Of a stretch of 7,727 nt of DNA, positions 1 to 7,002 are shown in pieces. The notes below the pieces were generated by a model, which saw nothing but the letters and a program-made list of their open reading frames with translations, ran no database searches and was not told the DNA's origin. This DNA is from JADGRA01 sp035622755 (GTDB taxonomy: Bacteria > Myxococcota > Myxococcia > Myxococcales > Myxococcaceae). A program made the translations under genes and the position numbers. The DNA lies in NCBI GenBank assembly GCA_035622755.1, contig DASPUU010000182.1, positions 1 to 7,727 of the forward strand, in the 5' to 3' direction. How positions within the stretch are numbered: the first letter of the stretch is position 1; each line of letters begins with the position of its first letter.

Positions 1-1
1 C

Positions 2-2785
2 CATCTCCCCGGCCTGGAGCGCTGGGTCTTCCCCACGCTCGAGGAGGAGCGGGAGCGGCGGACGGCCATCCACGCCCACCGGGACCTGCTCGAGCTCTTC
101 GACGCCGCGGTCCGAGCCCACCGGCACCGGGTGGCCTTCCGCCGCGTCGAGGGGGATCGGGAGGAGCGCTTCACCTACGCCGAGACGGCGCGCTGGACGG
201 CCCGGGTGGCAAGCTTCCTCGCCCGCGCCGGCACCGAGCACGACGCGCGGGTGATGCTGGTCAGCGAGAACCGGCCGGAGTGGGCCTTCGCCTACTTCGG
301 CATCCTCCGCGCCGGGGCCACGGCCGTGCCGGTCGACCCGGAGGCGAGCGAGGCCGAGGTGGTGAACATCGCCCGCCGCTCGGAGGCCCGGGCGGTGCTG
401 CTCTCCGAGGACGCCGCCCGCGACCTCGCCGGCCTGTGGCGGGCCCTCGGAGCGGCGGGGCTCAAGACCCAGGTCTTCACCCTGGCCCAGGCCATGGAGG
501 GGGACGACTCGGCCGAGGACCGCATCGCCCCGCTGGCCAAGACCGTCTCCCCCGACGACGTCGCCTCGCTCATCTTCACCAGCGGGACCACCGGCCAGCC
601 CAAGGGGGTGATGCTCACCCACCGGAACTTCGCCTCGCTGGTGCCCAAGCTGGCCGGCTCCTTCGACTTCGGGGTCGGCGACGGGCTCCTGTCCGTGCTG
701 CCGCTGCACCACACCTTCGAGTTCTCGGCCGGGCTGCTCACCCCCTTCAGCCGCGGGGCGGAGATCACCTACCTCGACGAGCTGAGCGCCGACCGGCTGG
801 GGGACGTCTTCGAGACCGGCCGCATCACGGCGATGATCGGCGTGCCGGCGCTGTGGTCGCTGCTCCACCGGAAGATCACCCAGGAGTTCGCCGCCCGGCC
901 GGCCCTGGTGGAGCAGGCCATCCGCGGGCTGATGGCCGCCCACGCCGAGCTTCGCAACCGACGCAATCTCAACCTGGGCAAGCTCCTCTTCTGGCCGGTC
1001 CACCGCCGCTTCGGGGGACGCATCAAGTTCTTGGTGAGCGGCGGCTCGGCGCTGCCCGAGGAGGTGCACCAGGCCTTCCACGCCCTGGGCTTCGACCTGG
1101 CCGAGGGCTACGGGTTGACCGAGGCGGCGCCGGTGCTGACCGTCTCCAAGCCCGGCAACCGGCTCCAGGCGGGGACGGTGGGCCGGGCCCTGCCGGGCAT
1201 CGAGCTGCACATCCACCAGCCCGACGCCGAAGGGGTGGGCGAGGTCTGGGCGCGCGGGCCCAACGTCATGGCCGGCTATTTCGGGGACCGGGAAGCCACC
1301 GAGGCCACCCTGGTCGACGGCTGGCTCCGGACCGGAGACGTCGGGCGGCTCGACGCCGAGGGGCGGCTCACCCTGCTCGGCCGCGAGAAGGACATCATCC
1401 TCGATGCCAGCGGGAGGAACGTCTATCCCGACGAGCTGGAGGAGCTCTACCGCGCCCACGCCCACATCCGGGAGCTCTCCATCGTCGGGCTGCCCGACGA
1501 GGCGGGGGGCGAGCGGGTGGCCTGCCTCTGCGTCCCCGACTTCCAGGACCGCCGCCGCGAGGAGGTGCGCGCCGAGCTGGAGGAGCACTTCCGGCGCGTC
1601 TCCGCCGACCTCCCCTTCCACCGCCGGGTGAAGGTCCTGCGCTTCTGGGAGGGCGAGCTGCCCCGCACTTCCACCCGCAAGGTCAAGCGGCCCGAGGTGG
1701 TGGCCGAGCTCCAGCGTCTGGAGCGGCTCGCGTCGAGCGGCGAGAAGGTCCGCGCCGCGCACGGCGGAGCGGGCTGGCTCGAAGCGCTGGTGGCGGAGGT
1801 GGTCGGCCGCCCGGCCTCCGAGATCTCCCCCACCTCGCGGCTGGTGGCCGACCTGGGCTTCGACTCCCTGCTCCTCACCGAGCTCTCGGTGGCCCTGGAG
1901 ACCGCCGGCGTCCCGCTCGGCGAGGTCAACGACCTCTCCGGGCTGGTGACGGTGGACGACCTGCGCCGGCTGGTGGCCGGCACCGGGCGCCGGCTTCCGG
2001 AGGCGGCCGCCGAGGCCTCCCGCGGCGCGCCGGAGGAGCGGGAGATCTCCATCCCCGCCCCGGTCGCCTCCCTCGGCCGGAGCCTCCTCACCCTGGGCCA
2101 GAAGCTGCTCTACGGGGGCGTCTTCGAGGTCGAGGTCGTCGGGCAGGCGTTCATCCCCCAGAGCAGCAACGTGCTGGTCATCGCCAACCACACCAGCCAT
2201 CTGGACATGGGTCTGGTGAAGACCGTCCTCGGCGAGCAGGGCGAGCGCCTGGCGGCGCTGGCGGCGCGGGACTACTTCTTCGACACCCCGGTCAAGCGCG
2301 CCTACTTCGAGAACTTCACCAACCTCATCCCCATGGACCGCCACGGGAGCCTGCGCGAGTCGCTCCGCCTGGCCGGCGAGGCGCTCCAGCAGGGTTACCA
2401 CCTGCTCATCTTCCCGGAGGGCACCCGCTCGGTGAACGGGGAGATGCAGGAGTTCAAGCCCACCCTCGGCTACCTGGCGCTGACCTATGGCGTGGACGTG
2501 CTCCCGCTCTACATCGAGGGCACGCACGAGGCCCTGCCCAAGGGCGCCATCTTCCCCCGGCGCAAGGCGCTCGGCGTGCGCATCGGCCCGCCCCTCCGGG
2601 TGAGCGAGCTCCGGCGCCGCGTGGCCGGGCTGGCGCGCAGCGAAAGCTACCGGATGGTCACCCGCATCGCCGAGCAGGCGGTCCGTGCGCTGCAGCGCCG
2701 CGGAGTGTTCGACCTGGAGGCCAACGCCGAGCTGGCCGTGCCGCCCGGACCGCGCCGGTCGAGCGGCGGAGGCTCCGAGCCGTGA
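2..2785 (+). CDS. Acyl-activating ligase / acyl carrier / PlsC acyltransferase fusion, 5' end outside window
   Basis: Trifunctional lipid enzyme, 927 residues in view. The frame is open to the left edge and codon use in 2-130 is clearly coding. The GTG at 131 lacks a Shine-Dalgarno and falls inside the conserved stretch preceding the ligase core, so the real start lies upstream. Residues counted from the codon at position 2. About 30-585: AMP-forming acyl-CoA/acyl-ACP synthetase, with P-loop TSGTTG at 193-198, GYGLTE at 369-374, TGD at 444-446, GREKD near 460-464 and the C-terminal catalytic Lys at 560. About 588-658: acyl carrier domain, motif DLGFDSL, with Ser622 as the expected phosphopantetheine site. 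About 698-893: PlsC/LPLAT acyltransferase, with NHTSHLD (His730, Asp735), FPEGTRS at 804-810 and PLYIEGT at 835-841. Family knowledge implies that a fatty acid is adenylated, loaded on the in-cis carrier and esterified to a (lyso)glycerolipid at the membrane. E. coli Aas has similar activities but with PlsC first. Domain calls are secure; substrates are inferred. Confidence 0.92.
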   Translation, partial: HLPGLERWVFPTLEEERERRTAIHAHRDLLELFDAAVRAHRHRVAFRRVEGDREERFTYAETARWTARVASFLARAGTEHDARVMLVSENRPEWAFAYFGILRAGATAVPVDPEASEAEVVNIARRSEARAVLLSEDAARDLAGLWRALGAAGLKTQVFTLAQAMEGDDSAEDRIAPLAKTVSPDDVASLIFTSGTTGQPKGVMLTHRNFASLVPKLAGSFDFGVGDGLLSVLPLHHTFEFSAGLLTPFSRGAEITYLDELSADRLGDVFETGRITAMIGVPALWSLLHRKITQEFAARPALVEQAIRGLMAAHAELRNRRNLNLGKLLFWPVHRRFGGRIKFLVSGGSALPEEVHQAFHALGFDLAEGYGLTEAAPVLTVSKPGNRLQAGTVGRALPGIELHIHQPDAEGVGEVWARGPNVMAGYFGDREATEATLVDGWLRTGDVGRLDAEGRLTLLGREKDIILDASGRNVYPDELEELYRAHAHIRELSIVGLPDEAGGERVACLCVPDFQDRRREEVRAELEEHFRRVSADLPFHRRVKVLRFWEGELPRTSTRKVKRPEVVAELQRLERLASSGEKVRAAHGGAGWLEALVAEVVGRPASEISPTSRLVADLGFDSLLLTELSVALETAGVPLGEVNDLSGLVTVDDLRRLVAGTGRRLPEAAAEASRGAPEEREISIPAPVASLGRSLLTLGQKLLYGGVFEVEVVGQAFIPQSSNVLVIANHTSHLDMGLVKTVLGEQGERLAALAARDYFFDTPVKRAYFENFTNLIPMDRHGSLRESLRLAGEALQQGYHLLIFPEGTRSVNGEMQEFKPTLGYLALTYGVDVLPLYIEGTHEALPKGAIFPRRKALGVRIGPPLRVSELRRRVAGLARSESYRMVTRIAEQAVRALQRRGVFDLEANAELAVPPGPRRSSGGGSEP
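2768..2772 (+). promoter_or_regulatory. Ribosome binding site of the SDR gene
   Basis: GGAGG lies 9 nt before the GTG at 2782, inside the last codons of the upstream fusion gene. Together with the GTGA stop/start overlap it decides the start of the SDR gene and indicates translational coupling. Confidence 0.75.
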
Positions 2786-3810
2786 ACGTCCTGGTGACCG
2801 GAGCCACCGGGTTCCTCGGCTCCGCGCTCGTCCCCCGGCTGGTGGAGGCCGGCCACCGCGTCCGCCTCGTCGGACGAACACCGCCCGGACCGGCCCTGGC
2901 GCCGCTGGGCGAGTTCCACGCCGTGGACCTCGAGGCGCCGGACGGCCTGCGCTCGGCGCTCTCCGGGATGGACGCCGTGGTCCACCTCGCCGGCCGGGTG
3001 TCCTTCGATCGCCGCGACGCCCGGGCGCTCTACCGGCTCCACGTCGGGGCGACGCGGGCGCTCCTCGAGGAGATCCGCGCCCGGGGGGGCATCGGGCGGC
3101 TGGTGCTGGGCTCGACCAGCGGGACCACCGCCGTCTCGCGGACCGAGCGTGTCGGCACCGAGGAGGACGAGGCCCCGCTCGACGTCATCGGACGCTGGCC
3201 CTACTACCTCTCCAAGGTCTACGAGGAGCGGCTGACCATCGACTTCTGCCGCCGGCACGCCATCCCCCTGGTGGTGTGCAACCCGAGCCTCCTCCTCGGC
3301 CCGGGCGACGAGCGCCTCAGCTCCACCTGGACGGTGATGCGGTTCCTCCACCGGGACCTGCCGGCGATGCCCGGCGGCGGGATGAGCTTCGTCGACGTCC
3401 GCGACGCCGCCGCGGCGGTGATGGCCGCGCTCAGCCGGGGAGAGCTCTTCGGCAAGCACCTCATGGGCGTCAACATGTCCATGGCCGAGTTCTTCGAGCG
3501 CCTCGAGCGTCTCTCGGGCGTGGCCGCGCCCCGCCTCCGGCTCCCCTCGAAGGTCAACGTGCTGGGGGCCGAGCTGCTCGAGCGCTGGGCCAAGGCGCGG
3601 GGCCGGGAGCCGGCGCTGGATGCGGCCAGCGTCGACATCGCCGAGCACTGGTTCTGGGTGGACAGCCGCAAGGCGGAGCGTGAGCTCGGATTCCGGGCGC
3701 GCGACCCTCACCAGACCCTGTTCGACACCGTCCACGACCTGCTCGCGCGGATGCCCAGTCAATCCTGGCCGGGGACGAAGGGGCGCCTGGCCGAGCTCCG
3801 GCGGCAGTGA
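2782..3810 (+). CDS. Extended SDR NAD(P)-dependent epimerase/dehydratase/reductase
   Basis: A complete 342-residue protein of the extended short-chain dehydrogenase/reductase family, the usual length for it. The N-terminal Rossmann motif GATGFLG (residues 7-13) binds NAD(P). VVHLAG at 66-71 is the conserved strand-4 motif. Ser111-Thr112-Ser113 and Tyr141-Tyr-Leu-Ser-Lys145 supply the catalytic Ser/Thr and YxxxK. The NPSLLLGPGD stretch (167-176) is typical of the dihydroflavonol-reductase/3-beta-HSD/HpnA-like branch, which acts on sugars, steroids or oxo-lipids. No signal peptide or membrane span is seen, so it is probably cytosolic. GTG is chosen as start because it overlaps the preceding TGA (GTGA), has GGAGG at 9 nt and leads straight into the first beta strand. 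The position between a lipid acyltransferase and a GT-C glycosyltransferase suggests work on a lipid or a lipid-linked sugar. The exact substrate cannot be read from the sequence; an OleD-like oxo-lipid reductase is an alternative. Confidence 0.9.
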   Translation: MNVLVTGATGFLGSALVPRLVEAGHRVRLVGRTPPGPALAPLGEFHAVDLEAPDGLRSALSGMDAVVHLAGRVSFDRRDARALYRLHVGATRALLEEIRARGGIGRLVLGSTSGTTAVSRTERVGTEEDEAPLDVIGRWPYYLSKVYEERLTIDFCRRHAIPLVVCNPSLLLGPGDERLSSTWTVMRFLHRDLPAMPGGGMSFVDVRDAAAAVMAALSRGELFGKHLMGVNMSMAEFFERLERLSGVAAPRLRLPSKVNVLGAELLERWAKARGREPALDAASVDIAEHWFWVDSRKAERELGFRARDPHQTLFDTVHDLLARMPSQSWPGTKGRLAELRRQ

Positions 3811-5219
3811 GCCCTCGAGCCGGGCCCGCCGCCGCCGCCCTGGCGCTGGCCTTCTCCGCGGCGGTCCTCGTCGCTCCCTGGACGGGGCACGTCGACGACG
3901 TCGACGCGCAGCTCTACCAGGTGGTGGCCCGGCACCTCGCCCAGGACCATGCCTGGCTCGACCCCCGGTACGTCCCCGGGGTCCATCCACACTTCCGGGA
4001 GCACCTGCCCTTCGGCCTCTGGCCGTGGGCGGCGGCGATCCGCCTCGCCGGCGAGAGCGCCCTGCCCCCGCTGGCCGCCGCGTTCACCTTCTGCACCCTG
4101 CTCCTCGTCGCCTGGGCCGCCCGGCGCCTCGGAGGCTGGACCACCGCCACGCTGGCCATCCTCGTGCTCGGGGCGAACGAGTCCTTCACCATCTACGGCG
4201 GGCGACCGCGCCTGGATCCGCTCCTGCTCCTGCTCGTCACCGCCTCGGTGGCCCCGCTCTGGACCTGGTCCTCCGGGAAGGGGGCGTGGGCCCTGGGCGC
4301 GCTCTTCGCCGCCGCCGCCTCGCTGGTGAAGGGGCCCTTCGGGCTCCTCCCTTTCCTCGCCGCCGGCCTGACGCTCGCCTGGGAACGGCGAGCGCTGCGG
4401 CTGGCCGCGGCCGCCGCCGGGCTGACCGCCCTCGCCGCCGTGCCCGTGTCCGCCTTCCTGGTCGCCGACCGGCTCTGGGGCGCCGGGACCTGGTGGAACG
4501 GGTACCTCCTGGTCCAGATGCTCGCCTCGGCGACGGGCGGGCGCCTCGACGGGCTCCAGCCTCCCTGGTTCCCCCTGGAGACCCTGGCCGGCCGCTTCTG
4601 GCCCGGGCTCCCGCTGGTCGCCCTCGGCGCGGCCCGCGCCGTCCCCTGGCCGGCGACGCTCGACCCGGGCGAGCCGCCGACGCCGGCGACGGCGCGCCGG
4701 CTCCTCCTCTACTCCGTGCTGGTGGTGGCCGGGTTGATGGTCCCGGAGCGGAAGATCTGGCACCACGCCCTCATCGCCTACCCCGGTCTGGCCGTCCTCG
4801 GCGCCGCCGGTGCGGCACCCGTCGTCCGCCGCCTCCTCTCCGGCCTGGGGCGGAGGCGCATCGCGCTCGGAGCGCTCGGGGCGCTGGTCGTCCTCGGCCT
4901 GGGCTTCGTCGGTGCGCGCGGCGGCCGCCTCATCTGGAAGCCGTGCGTGCACGCGGCCGAGTTTGCGCGCGAGTTCGACGCTCTCTCGGCGGGCGACCCG
5001 GTGCTGGTCGTCTCCGAGCCGCCCGACTGGCGCATCGTCGCCGGGCTGGCGGCCGAGCGCCGGCTGGAGCCGTGGATGGACCGCCGGCTCGTCCCGGGGG
5101 ACGAGCACGGCGCGCGGCTGGCCCTCGTCCAGCGTCACCTGCTCCCCGGCGCTCCCCTCCCCTCGGGCTGGCGCGAGGTCGACTCGGCCCGGGACTGGGT
5201 GCTGCTTCGCCGCGATTGA
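3807..5219 (+). CDS. ArnT/PMT-like GT-C (GT39 family) integral membrane glycosyltransferase
   Basis: A 470-residue polytopic protein with about 10-11 hydrophobic spans between residues 7 and 370 and a soluble C-terminal tail of about 100 residues. Landmarks of the PMT_2/ArnT fold: an acidic first periplasmic loop (Asp30, Asp31, Asp33, then Tyr37, resembling the DExxY motif); a REHLP segment at 64-68 where relatives have KPPL; GGRPRLD (131-137) before the next span; VKGPFG (174-179); and PERKIWHHALIAYPGLAVL (313-331), matching the K-x-x-Y-x-x-P region of the family. Such enzymes transfer a sugar from polyprenyl-phosphate to lipid A, protein or another envelope acceptor on the outer face of the cytoplasmic membrane. 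Donor and acceptor are unknown here. GTG overlaps the SDR stop as GTGA and no clear Shine-Dalgarno precedes it, so translation probably depends on coupling. It is the last gene of the plus-strand operon. The long antisense frame across it is a GC artefact. Confidence 0.85.
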   Translation: MSPRAGPAAAALALAFSAAVLVAPWTGHVDDVDAQLYQVVARHLAQDHAWLDPRYVPGVHPHFREHLPFGLWPWAAAIRLAGESALPPLAAAFTFCTLLLVAWAARRLGGWTTATLAILVLGANESFTIYGGRPRLDPLLLLLVTASVAPLWTWSSGKGAWALGALFAAAASLVKGPFGLLPFLAAGLTLAWERRALRLAAAAAGLTALAAVPVSAFLVADRLWGAGTWWNGYLLVQMLASATGGRLDGLQPPWFPLETLAGRFWPGLPLVALGAARAVPWPATLDPGEPPTPATARRLLLYSVLVVAGLMVPERKIWHHALIAYPGLAVLGAAGAAPVVRRLLSGLGRRRIALGALGALVVLGLGFVGARGGRLIWKPCVHAAEFAREFDALSAGDPVLVVSEPPDWRIVAGLAAERRLEPWMDRRLVPGDEHGARLALVQRHLLPGAPLPSGWREVDSARDWVLLRRD

Positions 5220-5225
5220 AGGCGC

Positions 5226-5244
5226 CCGGCGCGAACAGTGCCGG
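5226..5244 (+). terminator. Candidate hairpin terminator in the convergent gap
   Basis: The inverted repeat CCGGCGC / GTGCCGG forms seven pairs, including one G-T, around the 5-nt loop GAACA. It fills the 28-bp gap between the two convergent stop codons. The wobble pair holds only in the plus-strand RNA, so it would serve the lipid/glycosyltransferase operon better. There is no T-run on either side. Short GC hairpins are common by chance at this composition, so this is tentative. Confidence 0.35.
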
Positions 5245-5247
5245 CCC

Positions 5248-6336
5248 TCACCGCCCCGGGGAACGCTCCCGGGCCAGGAGCTGCTCCTTGCGCGCCTCCC
5301 CCCAGCGGTAGCCGCCGAGGCCTCCATCGGAGCGGACGACCCGGTGGCAGGGGACGAGCACGGCGACCGGGTTCGAGGCACAGGCTCTCGCCACGGCGCG
5401 GACCGCCCGGGGTGAGCGGATGGCGCGGGCGACCTCCGCGTAGCTCGCCGTCCGGCCGGCCGGAATCTTGCGCAGGGCCTTCCACACCCGGAGCTGGAAG
5501 GCCGTGCCGGAGATGTCCAGCGGGATGCCGGCCGACCTCCCCGGAGCGTCGATCGCCTGGATCACCGACTCCGCCCACCGGGCCGCCGGCCCCTCGGCGC
5601 GTCCCAGCTCCGCCGCGGGGAACTCTTCGCGGAGCCCGGCCACGAGCGCCTCGTCCGTGCCACCGAAGGCCACCCGGCACACCCCGCGCGGGGTGGAGGC
5701 GACCAGGGCGCGGCCGAGCGAGCTGTCGGCGAGCGCGTAGCTGATGCGCTGGCCCGCCCCTCCGGCGCGGTAGGCGGAGGGCGTCATGCCCAGGCTCCGG
5801 CTCTTCTCGTAGGCCCGGCTCGGAGCCCCGTAGCCGGCGGCGTAGATGGCCTCGGTGACCCCGTCCTCGTGGCGGAGCGAGCTCTTGAGCCGCGCCAGCC
5901 TCTGCGCCTCGACGTAGGCCTTGGGCGACATCCCGGTGGCCCGGGTGAAGAGGCGCTGCAGGTGACCCGGGCTCATCGACACCCGGCGCCCGAGCTCGGC
6001 CAGCGTCGGAGCACGCTCGGCATCGGCGGAGAGCAGGGCCCGGACCCGCTCCACCACCGCGGCCGACGGGGACAGCGGCGAGCGCGGGTGGCAGCGCCGG
6101 CAGGCGCGGTATCCCTGTCGCTCCGCCGCCTCGGCCGAAGGAAGGAAGCGGACGTTGCGCCTGAGCGGCCGGCGCGAGGGACAGGACGGCCGGCAGTAGA
6201 CGGTGGTCGTCTCCACCGCGTAGACGAACCGGCCGTCGAAGCCCTGGTCGCGCTCCACCACCGCCCGCCAGTACCGCTCCGCCTCCAGGTCCAGCGGTGG
6301 TGGTGCCACGACCCGCGCTCCCGCGTGCGCTTCCAT
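5248..6336 (-). CDS. ada: Ada: bifunctional DNA methyltransferase and AraC-type regulator
   Basis: Complete 362-residue Ada (E. coli 354). It repairs alkylated DNA by suicidal methyl transfer and, once methylated, activates alkylation-response genes. N-terminal zinc/methylphosphotriester domain (about 15-85): YCRPSC and CRRC give Cys48, Cys52, Cys79 and Cys82, Cys48 being the expected methyl acceptor. AraC-type DNA-binding domain: about 93-190. C-terminal O6-methylguanine methyltransferase domain (about 198-359): flipping Tyr299, arginine finger Arg313, hinge Asn322, PCHRV with nucleophile Cys330, His331 and Glu357. The spacings from Arg313 to Asn322, Cys330 and Glu357 equal those of human MGMT 128-137-145-172. 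The ATG at 6336 is preferred: it overlaps the gst stop as TGATG and has GGGAGG at 7 nt; a GTG codon just before it (6339) would add one residue. The reading frame runs about 500 nt further upstream, but that part is only the shadow of gst. No Ada-box-like operator was recognised by eye. Expression probably depends on the upstream genes. Confidence 0.95.
   Translation of the reverse strand: MEAHAGARVVAPPPLDLEAERYWRAVVERDQGFDGRFVYAVETTTVYCRPSCPSRRPLRRNVRFLPSAEAAERQGYRACRRCHPRSPLSPSAAVVERVRALLSADAERAPTLAELGRRVSMSPGHLQRLFTRATGMSPKAYVEAQRLARLKSSLRHEDGVTEAIYAAGYGAPSRAYEKSRSLGMTPSAYRAGGAGQRISYALADSSLGRALVASTPRGVCRVAFGGTDEALVAGLREEFPAAELGRAEGPAARWAESVIQAIDAPGRSAGIPLDISGTAFQLRVWKALRKIPAGRTASYAEVARAIRSPRAVRAVARACASNPVAVLVPCHRVVRSDGGLGGYRWGEARKEQLLARERSPGR
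5255..5273 (+). other. Second hairpin inside the 3' end of ada
   Basis: CCCGGGG / TCCCGGG pairs as six Watson-Crick pairs plus one G-T around the 5-nt loop AACGC. It lies 10 nt downstream of the hairpin in the convergent gap and has the same total length, stem and loop sizes. It overlaps the last codons of ada, so amino acid coding may explain part of it. It could back up termination of plus-strand transcripts. Low confidence. Confidence 0.22.
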
Positions 6337-6983
6337 CACGCTGCCTCCCTCTCGCTGGGCAGGTACCCGGAAGCGCTCGGCGGGTAGGGGAAGACCTGCG
6401 CCAGATGCCCGGGCTGGGACCGCACCCGGGCGAGCCAGTCGACCACGGCCGGGTAGCGTTCCAGCACGAAGCCGCCCTCCTTGGCCAGATGGGTGTAGGC
6501 GTAGAGGGAGATGTCCGCCACGCTGTACCCGGGGCCGGCGAAGAAGGGCTGCCCGGCCAGGTGCCGGTCCATGATGCCGAGCACCTTCTCTCCCAGCCGC
6601 CGCTTGGACGGGACCAGCGCCGGGTAGCGGGACAGCTTCCCGGTCAGCGTCCAGTGGCGGAGGGTGGCGATGCTCGGCTGGTGGGATTCCTGCTCGAAGA
6701 ACATCCACTGGAGGGCGCGGGCCTGCGCCGCGTGGTCCGACGGCCAGTAGGGCGTCCCCTGAGCCAGGTAGTAGAGGATGGCGTTGGACTCGGGGATGTA
6801 CGCGCCGGGCACCGGCTCCAGCACCGGCACGCATCCGCTCGGATTCATCCGCAGGAACTCGGGGCTGCTCGCCTCGCCGGCGAAGATGTCCACCCAGGTC
6901 GTCTCGTAATGGACACCCAGGTGGGAGAGCAGCAGGCGAACCTTGTAGCCATTCTGCGATGCGGCGTAGTCGTAGAGGCGCAT
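6336..6983 (-). CDS. Glutathione S-transferase family protein
   Basis: Complete 215-residue cytosolic GST, the normal length for the family. The N-terminal thioredoxin-like domain (about 1-78) opens with MRLYDYAASQNGYKVRLLL, where Ser9 or Asn11 is near the expected glutathione-thiol contact. NPSGCVPVLE (47-56) contains the conserved cis-Pro53 preceded by Val, and Glu65-Ser66 is the glutathione gamma-glutamyl contact pair. The all-helical C-terminal domain (about 85-205) has the N-capping box Ser154-x-x-Asp157 in the YSVADISLYAYTHLA stretch. It likely conjugates glutathione to electrophiles or has a related peroxidase/isomerase activity; the substrate is not readable. The ATG at 6983 is chosen because the conserved beta strand begins there and AAGGAG lies 10 nt upstream; the longer frame to 7214 is an arginine- and serine-rich shadow of the small gene behind it. 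It follows that gene by 19 nt and overlaps ada as TGATG. Confidence 0.92.
   Translation of the reverse strand: MRLYDYAASQNGYKVRLLLSHLGVHYETTWVDIFAGEASSPEFLRMNPSGCVPVLEPVPGAYIPESNAILYYLAQGTPYWPSDHAAQARALQWMFFEQESHQPSIATLRHWTLTGKLSRYPALVPSKRRLGEKVLGIMDRHLAGQPFFAGPGYSVADISLYAYTHLAKEGGFVLERYPAVVDWLARVRSQPGHLAQVFPYPPSASGYLPSEREAA
6344..6349 (-). promoter_or_regulatory. Ribosome binding site of ada
   Basis: On the minus strand GGGAGG lies 7 nt before the ATG at 6336, within the last codons of gst. It settles the ada start far inside its longer open frame. Confidence 0.75.
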
Positions 6984-6993
6984 GGGGCGGGAG

Positions 6994-6999
6994 CTCCTT
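6994..6999 (-). promoter_or_regulatory. Ribosome binding site of the GST gene
   Basis: AAGGAG on the minus strand lies 10 nt before the ATG at 6983, in the 19-nt gap after the small membrane protein gene. It supports the short GST start over the longer frame. Confidence 0.65.
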
Positions 7000-7002
7000 C
7001 GC

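Noticed and set aside
280..2781. Leftward extension of the SDR frame as one large protein
   Set aside because: The translation before 2782 is Arg/Gly/Pro/Ala-rich, typical of an out-of-frame GC-rich shadow, and overlaps the clearly real fusion gene. The SDR starts at the coupled GTG.
2647..3990. Long minus-strand open frame opposite the SDR gene
   Set aside because: Low-complexity Arg/Gly/Pro/Glu composition without family motifs; the plus-strand gene shows intact catalytic motifs.
3759..5381. Long minus-strand open frame opposite the glycosyltransferase
   Set aside because: Composition is dominated by Gly, Glu, Arg and Pro, with no motifs. Stop-poor antisense frames are expected at this GC content.
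6337..6834. Long N-terminal extension of Ada
   Set aside because: It overlaps the gst coding region, is Arg/Pro/Gly-rich, and a good ribosome binding site with a TGATG overlap marks the start at 6336.
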